64,000 nt of DNA from Candidatus Xianfuyuplasma coldseepsis (GCF_014023125.1 NZ_CP048914.1:1392698-1456697); one strand, 5' to 3'. Positions 36,503 to 46,585 are shown, numbered from the stretch's first letter. Translations and numbers: made by a program. The notes: generated from the letters alone by a model not told the origin.

Positions 36503-39079
36503 TTCAATATCAAATGCGATATCATCTTGTTGAATCGATACGTGAACAATGTTTTGAGGGAGAATCTGTCCTTCGATAATTAACTTACTGATGGGGACTT
36601 CGATGTATCGTTCAATGTATCGTTTCATTGGGCGAGCTCCATAATGGATATCATAGGCATGATTCATGATGTATTGTTTGGCTTGTATATCTACCTCGAG
36701 ATGAAATTGTTGTTCTTGTAACTTACGGTTTAAATCGGCTAGTTCCAGATCAATAATCGCCAGGATTTCTGATCTTGACAAAGGTTTAAACATCACAATA
36801 TCATCAATTCGGTTGAGAAATTCTGGCTTGAATGTTTGTTTTAAACGCCGTTCGACTTGTTGTCTTGCATCGGTTGTTATCGTACCATCGTCGGATATAC
36901 CATCAAGAAGAAACTCGCTACCAATATTGGATGTCATAATAATAATTGTGTTTTTAAAGTCAACAGTGCGTCCTTTGGCGTCGGTAAGACGACCATCATC
37001 CAGTAGTTGTAATAGTGTGTTAAATACTTCGGGATGTGCTTTTTCGATTTCATCGAACAAAATGACACTATAGGGTTTGCGGCGGACCGCTTCGGTAAGT
37101 TGTCCCCCTTCATCGTACCCAATGTATCCGGGTGGAGCACCGATTAAACGGGCAACGGTATGACGCTCTTGATACTCGCTCATGTCAATCCGAATTAGAT
37201 TTTTCTCGGTATCAAAGAGTTGTTTCGATAAGGTTTTTGCCAAATGTGTTTTACCCACACCTGTGGGTCCAAGGAAAATGAAACTACCAATTGGTTTGTT
37301 GGGTGCTTTTAGTCCGCTTTTAGTCCGTAGGACACTGTTTGCGACAGCGGTAACAGCTTCATCTTGACCGATGACTGTTTTGTGTAAAATAGTGTCTAAT
37401 TTTAGGAGTTTTTCACGTTCGCTTTCCACCAATTTACTGACCGGTATGCCTGTCCATTTACTGATGATGTCGGCGATTTCATCTTCGGTAACTTCCTCCT
37501 TTAACATTGTGTTCTCGGAGGTGCTTACGAGGTCTTCGAGTGTCGATTCAAGTTGAGGTAAGGAGCCGTGTTTTAATCGAGCAAGTTGCTCTAAGTCATA
37601 CTGCCGTTCAGCGGTTTCGATTTGCTGTTTGACGTCATCAATTTTAGCTTTGACATCTTTGATGTTTGAAATCACAGTCTTCTCTTTTTCCCATGTAGCT
37701 CGAAGTTCTTTTTCGTTATCTTTCAATTCCGCTAGCTCTGATTTTAAAGCACTAAGACGTTCTTTTGATAAAGCGTCTTTTTCTTTTTTAAGGGATTGTT
37801 GTTCGATCTCTAGTTGCATAATTTTCCGACTGATTTCATCAATGACAGCTGGATGGGAATCAATTTCTGTTTTGATCATCGCGGCTGCTTCGTCCATCAA
37901 ATCAATGGCTTTATCGGGTAAGAACCGATCGCTGATGTATTTATTGGATAGTGTTGCACAGGCGACGATGGCATTGTCGGTAATACGGACACCGTGGTGG
38001 ATTTCAAACTTGTCTTTGATTCCACGAAGAATACTGATGGTATCCTCAACGGAGGGTTCTTCAACAAGTACTGGTTGAAAACGACGCTCTAGAGCAGCAT
38101 CTTTTTCAATGTATTTACGGTATTCATCTAGCGTGGTTGCGCCGATACAGTGCAACTCACCACGGGCAAGAAGTGGTTTGAGTAAGTTTGATGCGTCCAT
38201 GGCACCTTCGGTTTTTCCAGCTCCAACAATGTTATGCAACTCATCAATAAATAAGAGAATGTTTCCGTTGCTTTTTTGGACTTCATCCAGTACGGCTTTG
38301 AGGCGTTCTTCAAATTCGCCACGATATTTCGCACCGGCTATGAGTGCGCCCATATCGAGGGCAAAGATGGTTTTGTCTTTCAATCCCTCGGGGACATCTT
38401 GGTTGAGCATACGTTGAGCCAACCCTTCGACAATCGCTGTTTTTCCTACGCCGGGTTCTCCGATGAGTACGGGATTGTTTTTCGTGCGACGGGATAAGAT
38501 GCGAATCGTGCGCCGAATCTCATCATCACGACCGATGACCGGATCAATTTTTCCATCTCGCGCCATTTCCACGAGATTCCGTCCATATTTTGTGAGGACT
38601 TCATAGGTTCCTTCGGGATTGTCACTTTTTACTTGTTGATTACCTCGGACTTTTTTAAGTGCTTCTAAAAAGGCATCTTCGCGAATCCCTGCTTGCTGCA
38701 GAATTTTGAAAGATGGGGTTTTATTAAATGTCAGTAGTGCTAGAAATATGTGTTCGACACTAACATAGTCATCTTTGAAAGTTTGTTTGATGTGCTCACT
38801 CTCAATTAATACTTGATTGGCGAGTCGTGATAAGGTTGGTTGTTGTGTGGAACCAGTCACACGTGGTATTTTTGATAGTTCGGATTTAATTGCCTCTGTT
38901 AATGAGGATGTATTGATGTTCATGTGTTGAAGTAGAGTTGGAATGAGACCGTCTGGTTGCTGAATCATCGCCTGAAGAAGATGGACATCTTCGATTTGTT
39001 GATGATTTTGTCTGGTTGCCGTATCGAAGGCATTATTAATAATATTTTTGGATTGATTGGTAAAGGAATTAATGTCCAT
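36491..39079 (-). CDS. clpB: ATP-dependent disaggregase ClpB
   Basis: 862-aa full-length ClpB: N domain (residues 1-145), first AAA+ module with Walker A GEPGVGKT, a middle coiled-coil domain (about 400-530, many Lys/Glu heptads), second AAA+ module with GPTGVGKT and the C-terminal oligomerisation domain. It solubilises aggregates with DnaK. ATG 39079 follows AGGAGGGATATT on the minus strand. Control by HrcA is shown by a perfect CIRCE in the 5' leader. Single gene. Confidence 0.98.
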   Translation of the reverse strand: MDINSFTNQSKNIINNAFDTATRQNHQQIEDVHLLQAMIQQPDGLIPTLLQHMNINTSSLTEAIKSELSKIPRVTGSTQQPTLSRLANQVLIESEHIKQTFKDDYVSVEHIFLALLTFNKTPSFKILQQAGIREDAFLEALKKVRGNQQVKSDNPEGTYEVLTKYGRNLVEMARDGKIDPVIGRDDEIRRTIRILSRRTKNNPVLIGEPGVGKTAIVEGLAQRMLNQDVPEGLKDKTIFALDMGALIAGAKYRGEFEERLKAVLDEVQKSNGNILLFIDELHNIVGAGKTEGAMDASNLLKPLLARGELHCIGATTLDEYRKYIEKDAALERRFQPVLVEEPSVEDTISILRGIKDKFEIHHGVRITDNAIVACATLSNKYISDRFLPDKAIDLMDEAAAMIKTEIDSHPAVIDEISRKIMQLEIEQQSLKKEKDALSKERLSALKSELAELKDNEKELRATWEKEKTVISNIKDVKAKIDDVKQQIETAERQYDLEQLARLKHGSLPQLESTLEDLVSTSENTMLKEEVTEDEIADIISKWTGIPVSKLVESEREKLLKLDTILHKTVIGQDEAVTAVANSVLRTKSGLKAPNKPIGSFIFLGPTGVGKTHLAKTLSKQLFDTEKNLIRIDMSEYQERHTVARLIGAPPGYIGYDEGGQLTEAVRRKPYSVILFDEIEKAHPEVFNTLLQLLDDGRLTDAKGRTVDFKNTIIIMTSNIGSEFLLDGISDDGTITTDARQQVERRLKQTFKPEFLNRIDDIVMFKPLSRSEILAIIDLELADLNRKLQEQQFHLEVDIQAKQYIMNHAYDIHYGARPMKRYIERYIEVPISKLIIEGQILPQNIVHVSIQQDDIAFDIEKKS

Positions 39080-39103
39080 AATATCCCTCCTATGTTCGTA
39101 TTG

Positions 39104-39130
39104 TTAGCACTCCGATATAACGAGTGCTAA
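39104..39130 (-). promoter_or_regulatory. CIRCE operator (HrcA site) of clpB
   Basis: Exact TTAGCACTC-N9-GAGTGCTAA inverted repeat (39104-39112, 39122-39130), between the promoter and the clpB start. HrcA repression is relieved on heat shock. HrcA control of clpB (as well as dnaK or groES) is typical of Mollicutes and some low-GC bacteria. Confidence 0.96.
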
Positions 39131-39139
39131 ATCAATTAT

Positions 39140-39168
39140 ATCTTACTCCTTTTTGACTCATATGTCAA
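39140..39168 (-). promoter_or_regulatory. clpB promoter
   Basis: Minus strand: TTGACA (39168-39163), 17-base spacer, TAAGAT (39145-39140), immediately upstream of CIRCE. Confidence 0.75.
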
Positions 39169-39241
39169 TATATAACCCTTATTGTTGCGATAAAATTGTG
39201 AATCTCTTATAATAGAACTATAGAGAAAAGGATGGTGACGC

Positions 39242-40087
39242 ATGGAAAAATTAGTTTTTAAGAATCATATTTTGAATATTGTTGTTGGTGGAATATTAGT
39301 TCTTGTCGCGTTCTTAGGTTATTTTTTAGGGTGGTTTGAAGACTTCTTACCATATTTTATTGGAGCGATTTTGCTATTACTATCGGTAAAACGATTTGTA
39401 TTTACCTTTAAAAAAGTGGTTAGTAAGTATGCCACATTGATTCTAATTATTGAGATGATTTTAGATGTTGCCTTTGTCGCATTAATGATTTATTTTGATG
39501 ATCGGGTTGACTTATTTATGGGTTTGATCATCTATACCCGTGGGGTATCCTATTTGATCATTAACTATGTAACAACGAGAAAGGTTGACTTGACACAATA
39601 TATCTTTAATATTGGGTATGTGACCGTGGGTGCGTTCTTTATGTTCGCACAAATCAGTAGTGTCGATATAATGGTATACGCGTTGAGTTTCTTATCCTTG
39701 GTGATTGGTGCCATTTTCCTCCAAAAAGGAATTGTGACGCTTGTCAATAAAGAAAAGGTTGAAGAACTTCAAGAAAAACTGAATGAGACACAGATGAAAA
39801 ATCTTAAGAAAAAACACAAAGAAGAAGAGAAAGAACTTCGTGAAGCCCAAAAGACAAGTGAAGAGATTGAAGATATTAAAAAGCAAATCAAAGAAGTTGA
39901 AAAAGATATCAAACCGGTCTTAAAGGAAGCAACGAAACCAGAACCAAAAAAAGAAGTTACCAAAGAACCGAAGGATGACTTATCTTCAAAAACAGTGGTT
40001 CAGTTGAAGGAACTAGCAAAGGAAAAAGGATTAACCGGGTATTCGTCAATGACAAAAGCAGAATTAATTGACGTGTTAAAAAAATAA
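39242..40087 (+). CDS. Membrane protein with coiled coil and C-terminal SAP/Rho_N-like domain
   Basis: 281 aa. Residues 8-165 contain about six membrane segments (HdeD/DUF308-like feel but unassigned). Residues 168-225 are a highly charged coiled coil (KVEELQEKLNETQMKNLKKK and onward). After a Pro/Lys linker, the last 38 residues (SSKTVVQLKELAKEKGLTGY then SSMTKAELIDVLKK) match the SAP/Rho_N-type helix-extended-helix module that often binds nucleic acid. This layout could tether nucleic acid to the membrane (inference). Single gene, diverging from clpB. Confidence 0.78.
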   Translation: MEKLVFKNHILNIVVGGILVLVAFLGYFLGWFEDFLPYFIGAILLLLSVKRFVFTFKKVVSKYATLILIIEMILDVAFVALMIYFDDRVDLFMGLIIYTRGVSYLIINYVTTRKVDLTQYIFNIGYVTVGAFFMFAQISSVDIMVYALSFLSLVIGAIFLQKGIVTLVNKEKVEELQEKLNETQMKNLKKKHKEEEKELREAQKTSEEIEDIKKQIKEVEKDIKPVLKEATKPEPKKEVTKEPKDDLSSKTVVQLKELAKEKGLTGYSSMTKAELIDVLKK

Positions 40088-40141
40088 TAAAACGAAAAGA
40101 GTATGCTGTAGCATTCTCTTTTCCTTGTATGAGGTGATTCG

Positions 40142-41308
40142 ATGATTAATTTTACATATCAAAATCCAACGAAAATGGTGTTTGGTAAACTAGTGGAAGA
40201 ACAAGTCGGTGAACTGACGAAAAAGTATGGTAAAAAAATATTGCTTCACTATGGGTCTAGAAGCATTAAACAATATGGGTTATACGATCGCATTATTCGT
40301 AGTTTACAAGCGGCTGATGTTGCCTATGTCGAACTCGGTGGTGTCATTGCCAATCCGAGTTTGGAGTTGGTCTATGAAGGAATTAAGTTGTGTAAGAAAG
40401 AACACGTTGATTTCATTTTAGCCGTCGGTGGTGGGAGTGTTATTGACAGTGCCAAAGCCATTGCTATGGGTGTGTATTATCCACATGATGTGTGGGATTT
40501 TTACGTCAAAGGTGTTGTGCCTAAACAGGCTCTTCCGATTGGAACCGTGCTAACGATTCCTGCTGCCGGTAGTGAAAGTAGTATTGCGACCGTTATTACC
40601 AATTACAAAGCAGGGTTAAAACGGGCTTGTCGATTTGATATTTTACGGCCGGTATTTGCAGTTATGAATCCAGAGATTACGATGACGTTACCACCGTATC
40701 AAACAGCAAGTGGTGTCATCGATATGATCGGTCATGTCATTGAGCGCTATTTTACTAACACAAGTCATGTTTCGTTAATTGATCGGATGAGTGAGGGATT
40801 GATTCGTACAGTGATTGAACAAGGACGAATCGTCATGAACAACCCCACAAACTATGATGCACGAGCCGAGATTATGTTGGCGGGGGCATTGGCCCATAAT
40901 GGATCCTTAGGTGTCGGTCGCATCGAAGACTGGGCGTGTCACAACATGGAATATGAGATTACCCAAGTAAGTGGGATATCTCACGGACATGGACTCGCGA
41001 TTTTGTATCCGGTTTGGATGCGCTATGTGATGGATCATGATGTTGAACGGTTTGCGATGTTTGCCAATAAAGTCTTTGATGTACCGTATTCGGATGACTT
41101 AGAAACCATGGCGAGAACAGGGATTGATTTTCTCGAAGCTTTTTATCGTGAGATGGGAATGAAGATGTCACTGCGTGAGGTGGGAATTACCAAAGACCAG
41201 TTGCCACAAATGGCAGATTTGGTATCGAAAAGCGGAACGATTACGATTGGGAATTTTGTGACGTTGGATCGAAACGATATTCTTACCATATACACAAACG
41301 CATTGTAG
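40142..41308 (+). CDS. Iron-containing alcohol dehydrogenase (butanol dehydrogenase type)
   Basis: 388 aa, group III Fe-ADH of the YugJ/BdhA type. N-terminal nucleotide-binding domain with AVGGGSVIDSAKAIAMG, then the iron-binding helical domain with DMIGHVIERYF and GISHGHGLAILYP; with an upstream Asp, these supply the metal ligands. It probably reduces aldehydes to alcohols with NAD(P)H as a fermentative electron sink. ATG 40142 follows GAGGTGATTCG. Single gene with terminator. Confidence 0.94.
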   Translation: MINFTYQNPTKMVFGKLVEEQVGELTKKYGKKILLHYGSRSIKQYGLYDRIIRSLQAADVAYVELGGVIANPSLELVYEGIKLCKKEHVDFILAVGGGSVIDSAKAIAMGVYYPHDVWDFYVKGVVPKQALPIGTVLTIPAAGSESSIATVITNYKAGLKRACRFDILRPVFAVMNPEITMTLPPYQTASGVIDMIGHVIERYFTNTSHVSLIDRMSEGLIRTVIEQGRIVMNNPTNYDARAEIMLAGALAHNGSLGVGRIEDWACHNMEYEITQVSGISHGHGLAILYPVWMRYVMDHDVERFAMFANKVFDVPYSDDLETMARTGIDFLEAFYREMGMKMSLREVGITKDQLPQMADLVSKSGTITIGNFVTLDRNDILTIYTNAL

Positions 41309-41333
41309 AGACGGGTAATCCGTCTTTTTTTTG
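41309..41333 (+). terminator. Terminator after the alcohol dehydrogenase gene
   Basis: Stem AGACGG/CCGTCT, five-base loop, T8. Confidence 0.86.
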
Positions 41334-41386
41334 TGTTTTTTTAACATAGAGTGATATAATAGAACTAGTAGAAAGTAGGTGTATGT

Positions 41387-42616
41387 ATGACGTTTTTCCG
41401 TCAAGCATTGAAATTCTTAACCAATCGATACAACATCATTTTGACGATTTTACTTGTTGCTATCTTTGTTACCATCCGCTTTTTTATTCAGCCAATATTA
41501 GTGGATACAAATGCAACGTGGATATTTAGTTCCTCGATGCAAACACTAGCTGCACTGATTGCGTTGTTACCAATCTCCTATGGGTATTACATCAACAATC
41601 TGGACAATGAAAAAAGTGATGATTATGACTCGTATATTGTTGAGCGGTTGAAACGAGATGTCTATTATGAAATGATGACTGTGATCATCTATAGTTTGGT
41701 TGTTATTATCGTGAATTTGTTGAGTTTGTTCAATGAGACAAACTCGTATTTCTCATTGATTATTGCGCTGTTAACAGTCGAAGGAATTGGGTTAATCGCA
41801 CTCTATATTTATCGGTTGTTTGATCCAAACAAGGTGCGTGAAATTCTCAAAGAGTTTGATACGACATCAACGATGGATCCGAATCAACAAACCGTATCGC
41901 TTGATACATTTATCACGGAATATTTGGAACTGGAGTCGACGGTGAAGGATTTTATCTCTAATGAAAATGATAATGAGATGGTCGATACCTTACCGCTTTA
42001 TGATATTGTTGATAATCTATCGAAGGATTTTCCGGAACTACAGGAACACTACGATACGTTTAAAGAAATCATCTTCCATCGAAATAATGTCATCCATAAT
42101 TATACGGAGACGATTGTCGACTATAATAAATATGCGAAGATTCTGGAATTGAAAGATGTCTATGAAAAATTGAACAATCAGTTTGTTCAAAAGAAAATAT
42201 TTTCCAATGTTATATCGATTCGTAAGAATGTCGAGAAGTGTTTACACGAATACTTAATGGATGCGGAAAATGCTGATGTTGAAATTGGAACCGTTCCCGA
42301 TGATTACCGGGAAGACATTGTGTCATTGCTACATTCTTATTTCATTAGTGATTACTATTTTTCCAACAGTTTAGAGGATGCGCATGATGTTGATTTTGAA
42401 GTGATTCAGAACAATTATTCTGAACGTAAATTGTTGGGGTTGGATATCAAGTCATTACAACCAAAGAATTTAAAATCGATTGCAACAGCCTATTTTAAAC
42501 GGTTGAATCAACGCTATATGTATTTATTTTTAATTAACTTTGATTCGAAGAAACATCAATTTATCATTATGTACAAAACCAAGGATCACGAACTTCGTAG
42601 TCTTGTGGTAAAGTAG
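41387..42616 (+). CDS. Membrane protein with a HEPN-type RX4HXY motif
   Basis: 409 aa, not assigned to a named family. Four membrane segments: about residues 18-38, 48-66, 96-116 and 122-140. A long cytoplasmic part follows with helical stretches. In it FKEIIFHRNNVIHNYTETI contains Arg232-N-N-V-I-His237-N-Tyr239, an exact RX4HXY, the catalytic motif of HEPN ribonucleases such as HepT. The context (long helices around it) suits a HEPN fold but this was judged by eye. It is nine bases upstream of corA, with AGGAGG between, so it is co-transcribed. Function unknown. Confidence 0.65.
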   Translation: MTFFRQALKFLTNRYNIILTILLVAIFVTIRFFIQPILVDTNATWIFSSSMQTLAALIALLPISYGYYINNLDNEKSDDYDSYIVERLKRDVYYEMMTVIIYSLVVIIVNLLSLFNETNSYFSLIIALLTVEGIGLIALYIYRLFDPNKVREILKEFDTTSTMDPNQQTVSLDTFITEYLELESTVKDFISNENDNEMVDTLPLYDIVDNLSKDFPELQEHYDTFKEIIFHRNNVIHNYTETIVDYNKYAKILELKDVYEKLNNQFVQKKIFSNVISIRKNVEKCLHEYLMDAENADVEIGTVPDDYREDIVSLLHSYFISDYYFSNSLEDAHDVDFEVIQNNYSERKLLGLDIKSLQPKNLKSIATAYFKRLNQRYMYLFLINFDSKKHQFIIMYKTKDHELRSLVVK

Positions 42617-42625
42617 GAGGTCTGT

Positions 42626-43639
42626 ATGAAATCAAAACGTAACGCCATTCCAGGAACGTTAATGTATACGGGTGATTCGACCAAAGAAACCGTGATTCAA
42701 CATATGAAATACAATGCCAAAACATATGATGTGTTTGAGTCGGTTCAACCACTTCAGGACGATGTTGTCGACTGGATTGCGGTGGAAGGGTTATCCACGG
42801 AATCAAAAGTGAAAGAACTCTGTGAATCATTTCAAATGGATCCCTTGGTGATTGAGGATATTTTACATGTGAATCAACGGACCAAAATTGAGATTCATGA
42901 CGGTTATATTTTTACCGTTATAAAGTACGCGTATGTGCGTGACGATATCATTCAACATGACTATATATCGATGGTCTTGTTTCATAATGTCTTCTTAACG
43001 TTCAGTGAACAAAAGAATTTATTCATCGAGCAAGTTCATGAGCGGATTCAACACACCAAATCATTAATCCGTCATTTTGATCATGACTATTTATTCTATG
43101 TCTTGTTTGATATGATTGTGGATGAATCGATGGATGTCTTGCACGTATTAGATGCCCGACTGGATGTTGTCGAGGAATCGGTATTGGAACTTGATGAAAA
43201 GGATCAAATTCGATTATATAATATCCGTAAAGAACTTATATTCTTACGAAGTATGACCAGTCAATTAATGATGAATAATATTAAAGAAGTGGTGTTGAAG
43301 GAATCGTATTTTAGTTCCCAAACGCATAAATTCTACGATGATGTATATGACCATTTATTAAATATTAATGCACGGGTGTTAAGTTTGCTGGACAATGCCA
43401 AACACCTTCTAGATGTGTATATGAATAACATGTCGAATAAGATGAATAAAATCATGACATTATTGACGATATTTAGTGCAATTTTTATTCCACTTAGTTT
43501 TATTGCGGGTGTATTCGGGATGAACTTTACCAATTTCCCGATTTTAACAAATCAATACGGGTTGATTTATTTCATCTTGATTTGTGTTTTAATCCCAACG
43601 ATTATGTTGGTGTATTTCAAAGTGAAGAAGTGGTTCTAA
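42626..43639 (+). CDS. corA: CorA family Mg2+/Co2+ transporter
   Basis: 337 aa. Cytoplasmic N-terminal domain, long stalk helices, then two C-terminal membrane helices with the GMN filter in GVFGMNFTNFP, followed by a periplasmic loop and the basic KKW C terminus. ATG 42626 follows AGGAGG. Co-transcribed with the preceding membrane HEPN-motif gene. Confidence 0.95.
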   Translation: MKSKRNAIPGTLMYTGDSTKETVIQHMKYNAKTYDVFESVQPLQDDVVDWIAVEGLSTESKVKELCESFQMDPLVIEDILHVNQRTKIEIHDGYIFTVIKYAYVRDDIIQHDYISMVLFHNVFLTFSEQKNLFIEQVHERIQHTKSLIRHFDHDYLFYVLFDMIVDESMDVLHVLDARLDVVEESVLELDEKDQIRLYNIRKELIFLRSMTSQLMMNNIKEVVLKESYFSSQTHKFYDDVYDHLLNINARVLSLLDNAKHLLDVYMNNMSNKMNKIMTLLTIFSAIFIPLSFIAGVFGMNFTNFPILTNQYGLIYFILICVLIPTIMLVYFKVKKWF

Positions 43640-43779
43640 AACAAGAGTACTAGTAATTTTTGGAAAACTAGTTTATATTTTCAACAATGTTGTATAATAG
43701 GATTGTAGGCGCATGAGACAGCTGCGTTATGTACTATAGAATAGATGACATCTATGAATTCAAAACAAGGAGGAACATC

Positions 43780-45078
43780 ATGAATTTACTGAGTTTGTTT
43801 TTTGTTTTTGAAGACATCCATTCCAATTTGTTTATTGACATCGCCCTGCTTGTTACCATTGGTATTATTGGTGGTAAACTAGCCGAGTTGGCGCATTTAC
43901 CACGCGTTACAGGGTATATTATTATCGGGATGATCTTCGGTCCAAACTTATTGAATTTATTTAATGCGGAAATCATTGCGGATTTTAAAGCATTGAAAAT
44001 TTTAGGATTGGGATTTATTGGATATAATGTGGGTCTTGAAGTAAATTTCAAGATGTTGAAATACAACCGTAATGAAGTGTTGTTTGTCACTTTGTTTCAG
44101 GCATTGTTTACCTTCTTCCTTGTGGGCGGTACCATTCTCTTAGTTGTCAATGAGTTCGCATGGACCTATGCTTTGATTTTTGGGGCAATTGCCAGTGTTA
44201 CAACACCGGCACCAATTGTCGCTTGTATTCGTAGTTATCACACCAAGGGACGGTTAACACAGTTGCTTTGTCCGATGATTGCCCTCGATGATGTCTTTGG
44301 AGTCATCTTGTTTGCACTTGTGTTACCAATTAGTGTATACCTTGCTGGTCATACCGGCCAGGAAATGACCTTTGGTATTTTACTCGGGGAACCGTTACTC
44401 GAAATTGGTCTTAGTATTCTGATTGGTGGGATTATTGGATTTGCTGTGGAATGGTTATTGACGTATTTCAATAAAGGCGATGCAATAACAATTTTTCTCA
44501 TCATTGTCGTAGGGCTCTTGTTTGGAATTGGATTTTCCTACATGTTTGAAACATCAACGATTCTCTTACCAATGATGATTGGGACGGTATTGTCGAATAA
44601 ACTGAGTTTTGATATGCGCGACCGGGTACGAAGGATCAGTGATAACCTCATCTTACCGATTTTGCTCGTATTTTTTACACTGAGTGGAGCAGAACTCGAT
44701 ATCGCAATTTTATCAACGCTTGAAATCATTGGAATCATCTACGTATTGGTACGTGTTGCTGGTAAATTACTCGGTACTTTGATGGCAACATCCATACTGG
44801 GTGAAGAGGCCAAAGTACGTAAGTATTTGGGTCCAGCTTTAATTCCTCAGGGTGGTGTCGCGATTGATATGGCAATCTTGGCCGAAATCCGTTTCATCCA
44901 ACTTGCTACAGAAACGGGTAATGATGTGTATACCAATGTTGGTTCGACGATTCTTACGGTTGTTCTTGGAGCGGTTGTACTCTATAAAATCTTTGGTGAA
45001 ATTATTGTTAAATGGGCGTTCCGAAAAGCCAATGAAATTACCGAAGATGATCATACATCACATGCTCATTTAATATAA
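43780..45078 (+). CDS. CPA2-type cation/proton antiporter (KefB/GerN-like)
   Basis: 432 aa, about 12 membrane segments. Start ATG 43780 follows CAAGGAGGAAC. CPA2 motifs include GGKLAELAHLPRVTGYIIIGM and the unwound-helix region SVTTPAPIVACIRSY, followed by ALDDVFGVILF with the paired Asp used for cation/proton exchange. There is no C-terminal TrkA-N domain, so it is the short form. Substrate Na+ or K+ is not decided. Promoter TATAAT at 43693-43698 leaves a leader of about 75 nt. Confidence 0.92.
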   Translation: MNLLSLFFVFEDIHSNLFIDIALLVTIGIIGGKLAELAHLPRVTGYIIIGMIFGPNLLNLFNAEIIADFKALKILGLGFIGYNVGLEVNFKMLKYNRNEVLFVTLFQALFTFFLVGGTILLVVNEFAWTYALIFGAIASVTTPAPIVACIRSYHTKGRLTQLLCPMIALDDVFGVILFALVLPISVYLAGHTGQEMTFGILLGEPLLEIGLSILIGGIIGFAVEWLLTYFNKGDAITIFLIIVVGLLFGIGFSYMFETSTILLPMMIGTVLSNKLSFDMRDRVRRISDNLILPILLVFFTLSGAELDIAILSTLEIIGIIYVLVRVAGKLLGTLMATSILGEEAKVRKYLGPALIPQGGVAIDMAILAEIRFIQLATETGNDVYTNVGSTILTVVLGAVVLYKIFGEIIVKWAFRKANEITEDDHTSHAHLI

Positions 45079-45080
45079 AG

Positions 45081-45102
45081 ACACTTCGCAGAAGTGTTTT
45101 TT
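45081..45102 (+). terminator. Terminator after the antiporter gene
   Basis: Stem ACACTTC/GAAGTGT, three-base loop, T run. Confidence 0.85.
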
Positions 45103-45179
45103 ATATATAGTGGTAATCCCATTTAATGATATAATAATAATGAACGTTACAATGAAATCTTGGGAAAGGAGTGATTTTG

Positions 45180-45857
45180 ATGCGGGTTCTATTGGTTGAA
45201 CACAATCATCATTTTCATGATTTGATTATTGGCAGTTTACCACATAATCTCTATCGAGTGGATGCGGTATTTGATGGGATGGACGGATACCACTATCTAA
45301 TTAGTGGTCTGTATGATGTTATCCTCATAAACAATCATGTACCAACAATGAATGGTGAAGACATTATTCGTCGCGTACGTCAAGAGAACCATCATTCACC
45401 GATTATTCTTTATACGTTAAAGCCCACTCCTGAAATCATTCATGTACAAGACGAATTTCAAGACGTTTACGTTGTAACACCATGTACCATCGAGGCAGTG
45501 TTAGCCCACGTTCATGCATTACGACGTAGACTACAAAAAGATGACGATGAATCGATTGTACGCATCGGGAATGTTGAATGCAATCGCATCACGGGTGAGT
45601 TGTTTCATCAACACAAATCTACTTCACTCACAAACTTGGAGTGGCAGTTACTACATCTCTTGTCGTTAAATCAAAATAGGATCGTATCCAAACGACAAAT
45701 CATGCAAGCTCTGTGGGGCGAGCACTCTACGGTGGATGAAAATAATGTTGAGGTGTACATCTCGTTTCTCCGTAAAAAACTTCGATCGATTGAGGCGAAT
45801 ATTGTAATTAAAACAACGCGTAATCGTGGATATTCACTACAAATAACACGGGATTGA
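45180..45857 (+). CDS. OmpR/PhoB-type regulator with a degenerate receiver domain
   Basis: 225 aa. Start ATG 45180, eight bases after AAAGGAG; a GTG at 45171 overlaps that site. C-terminal winged-helix DNA-binding domain is intact (LTNLEWQLLHLLSLNQNRIVSK, VDENNVEVYISFLRKKLR, TRNRGYSL). In the receiver domain the phospho-acceptor Asp is Asn51 (VILINNHVP), the acidic pair is E7-H8, and the conserved Lys before Pro is Thr (VVTPC). It should not be phosphorylated in the normal way. No histidine kinase is adjacent. Probable constitutive or ligand-controlled regulator. Confidence 0.88.
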   Translation: MRVLLVEHNHHFHDLIIGSLPHNLYRVDAVFDGMDGYHYLISGLYDVILINNHVPTMNGEDIIRRVRQENHHSPIILYTLKPTPEIIHVQDEFQDVYVVTPCTIEAVLAHVHALRRRLQKDDDESIVRIGNVECNRITGELFHQHKSTSLTNLEWQLLHLLSLNQNRIVSKRQIMQALWGEHSTVDENNVEVYISFLRKKLRSIEANIVIKTTRNRGYSLQITRD

Positions 45858-45973
45858 TAATCCATGAAGTGTGTAAATTTATGGCGATAAAAGTAATTAT
45901 TGTAGTATCATTTCAATCTATTTCTTCTTGATGAAAGCGTTTGTAATTAAAAAAATAAAAAAAATCTAATAAT

Positions 45974-46019
45974 AAACATCATTTAAGGCCTTAACTAAGG
46001 TCTTGAATGATGTTTTTTA
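45974..46019 (+). terminator. Long terminator after the orphan regulator
   Basis: Extended stem AACATCATT-AAGG-CCTT with AAGG-CTT-AATGATGTT, followed by T6. The gap 45858-46111 (254 bases) otherwise holds only A-rich sequence and the next promoter. Confidence 0.85.
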
Positions 46020-46046
46020 AATGTTTGTTTTCTAAATAAAAAATGG

Positions 46047-46075
46047 TTTCAAAATGAAACTAGTTTACCTATAAT
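46047..46075 (+). promoter_or_regulatory. Promoter of the hydrogenase operon
   Basis: TTTCAA (46047-46052), 17-base spacer, TATAAT (46070-46075), 36 bases before the first gene. Confidence 0.65.
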
Positions 46076-46111
46076 AATAGTGGGACTACAAAAACAAGAA
46101 GGAGGACGATT

Positions 46112-46585
46112 ATGAGTATCCAACAAATCATACAATCCTACCCAGCAAAAAGTGAGTATTTACTGGAGATGTTGATTGCTGTCGACCAACAAAAGAAACA
46201 TCATTATATCAGTGCCGAAGAAATTAATGAAATTGCCTCCTACGTGAAGGTGAAAGAGAGTCATGTTTGTAGCGTGATGAGTTTTTATACGTTGCTTTCA
46301 ACTCAACCACGTGGCGAATACGTAATTCAAGTCTGTAAAGACGTACCGTGCTATATCAATGATGATTTCAATGTTGTATTAACCATTGAAGAAGAACTAG
46401 GCATTGTTCTAGGCCAAACAACAAACTGTGGACGGTTCTCTTTGGAACAAACCGCATGTATTGGTTGTTGTGATGAGGCACCAGCAATGCGAATTAATCA
46501 TGAAATATATACCAACCTAACCAAAGAAAAAGTACTTGATATTATTCATACATTGCGAGGTGATGCAAATGGTAGAACGACGTGA
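46112..46585 (+). CDS. hydC: NuoE/HydC-type [2Fe-2S] subunit of NADH-linked hydrogenase
   Basis: 157-aa thioredoxin-fold 2Fe-2S protein. The four cluster Cys are visible: two in VCKDVPCYI and two in ACIGCCDEAP. It supports electron transfer between the FMN subunit and the hydrogenase subunit. First gene of a three-gene operon; the next gene starts inside its end (17-base overlap). ATG 46112 follows AAGGAGGACG. Confidence 0.93.
   Translation: MSIQQIIQSYPAKSEYLLEMLIAVDQQKKHHYISAEEINEIASYVKVKESHVCSVMSFYTLLSTQPRGEYVIQVCKDVPCYINDDFNVVLTIEEELGIVLGQTTNCGRFSLEQTACIGCCDEAPAMRINHEIYTNLTKEKVLDIIHTLRGDANGRTT

Noticed and set aside
36813-38417. Several plus-strand frames opposite clpB
   Set aside because: Antisense shadows of a conserved gene with no ribosome site or domain.
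43700-43779. Cyclic-di-AMP (ydaO) riboswitch before the antiporter gene
   Set aside because: The leader is only about 75 nt and lacks the conserved aptamer elements; only a weak GCGCA/TGCGT hairpin is seen.
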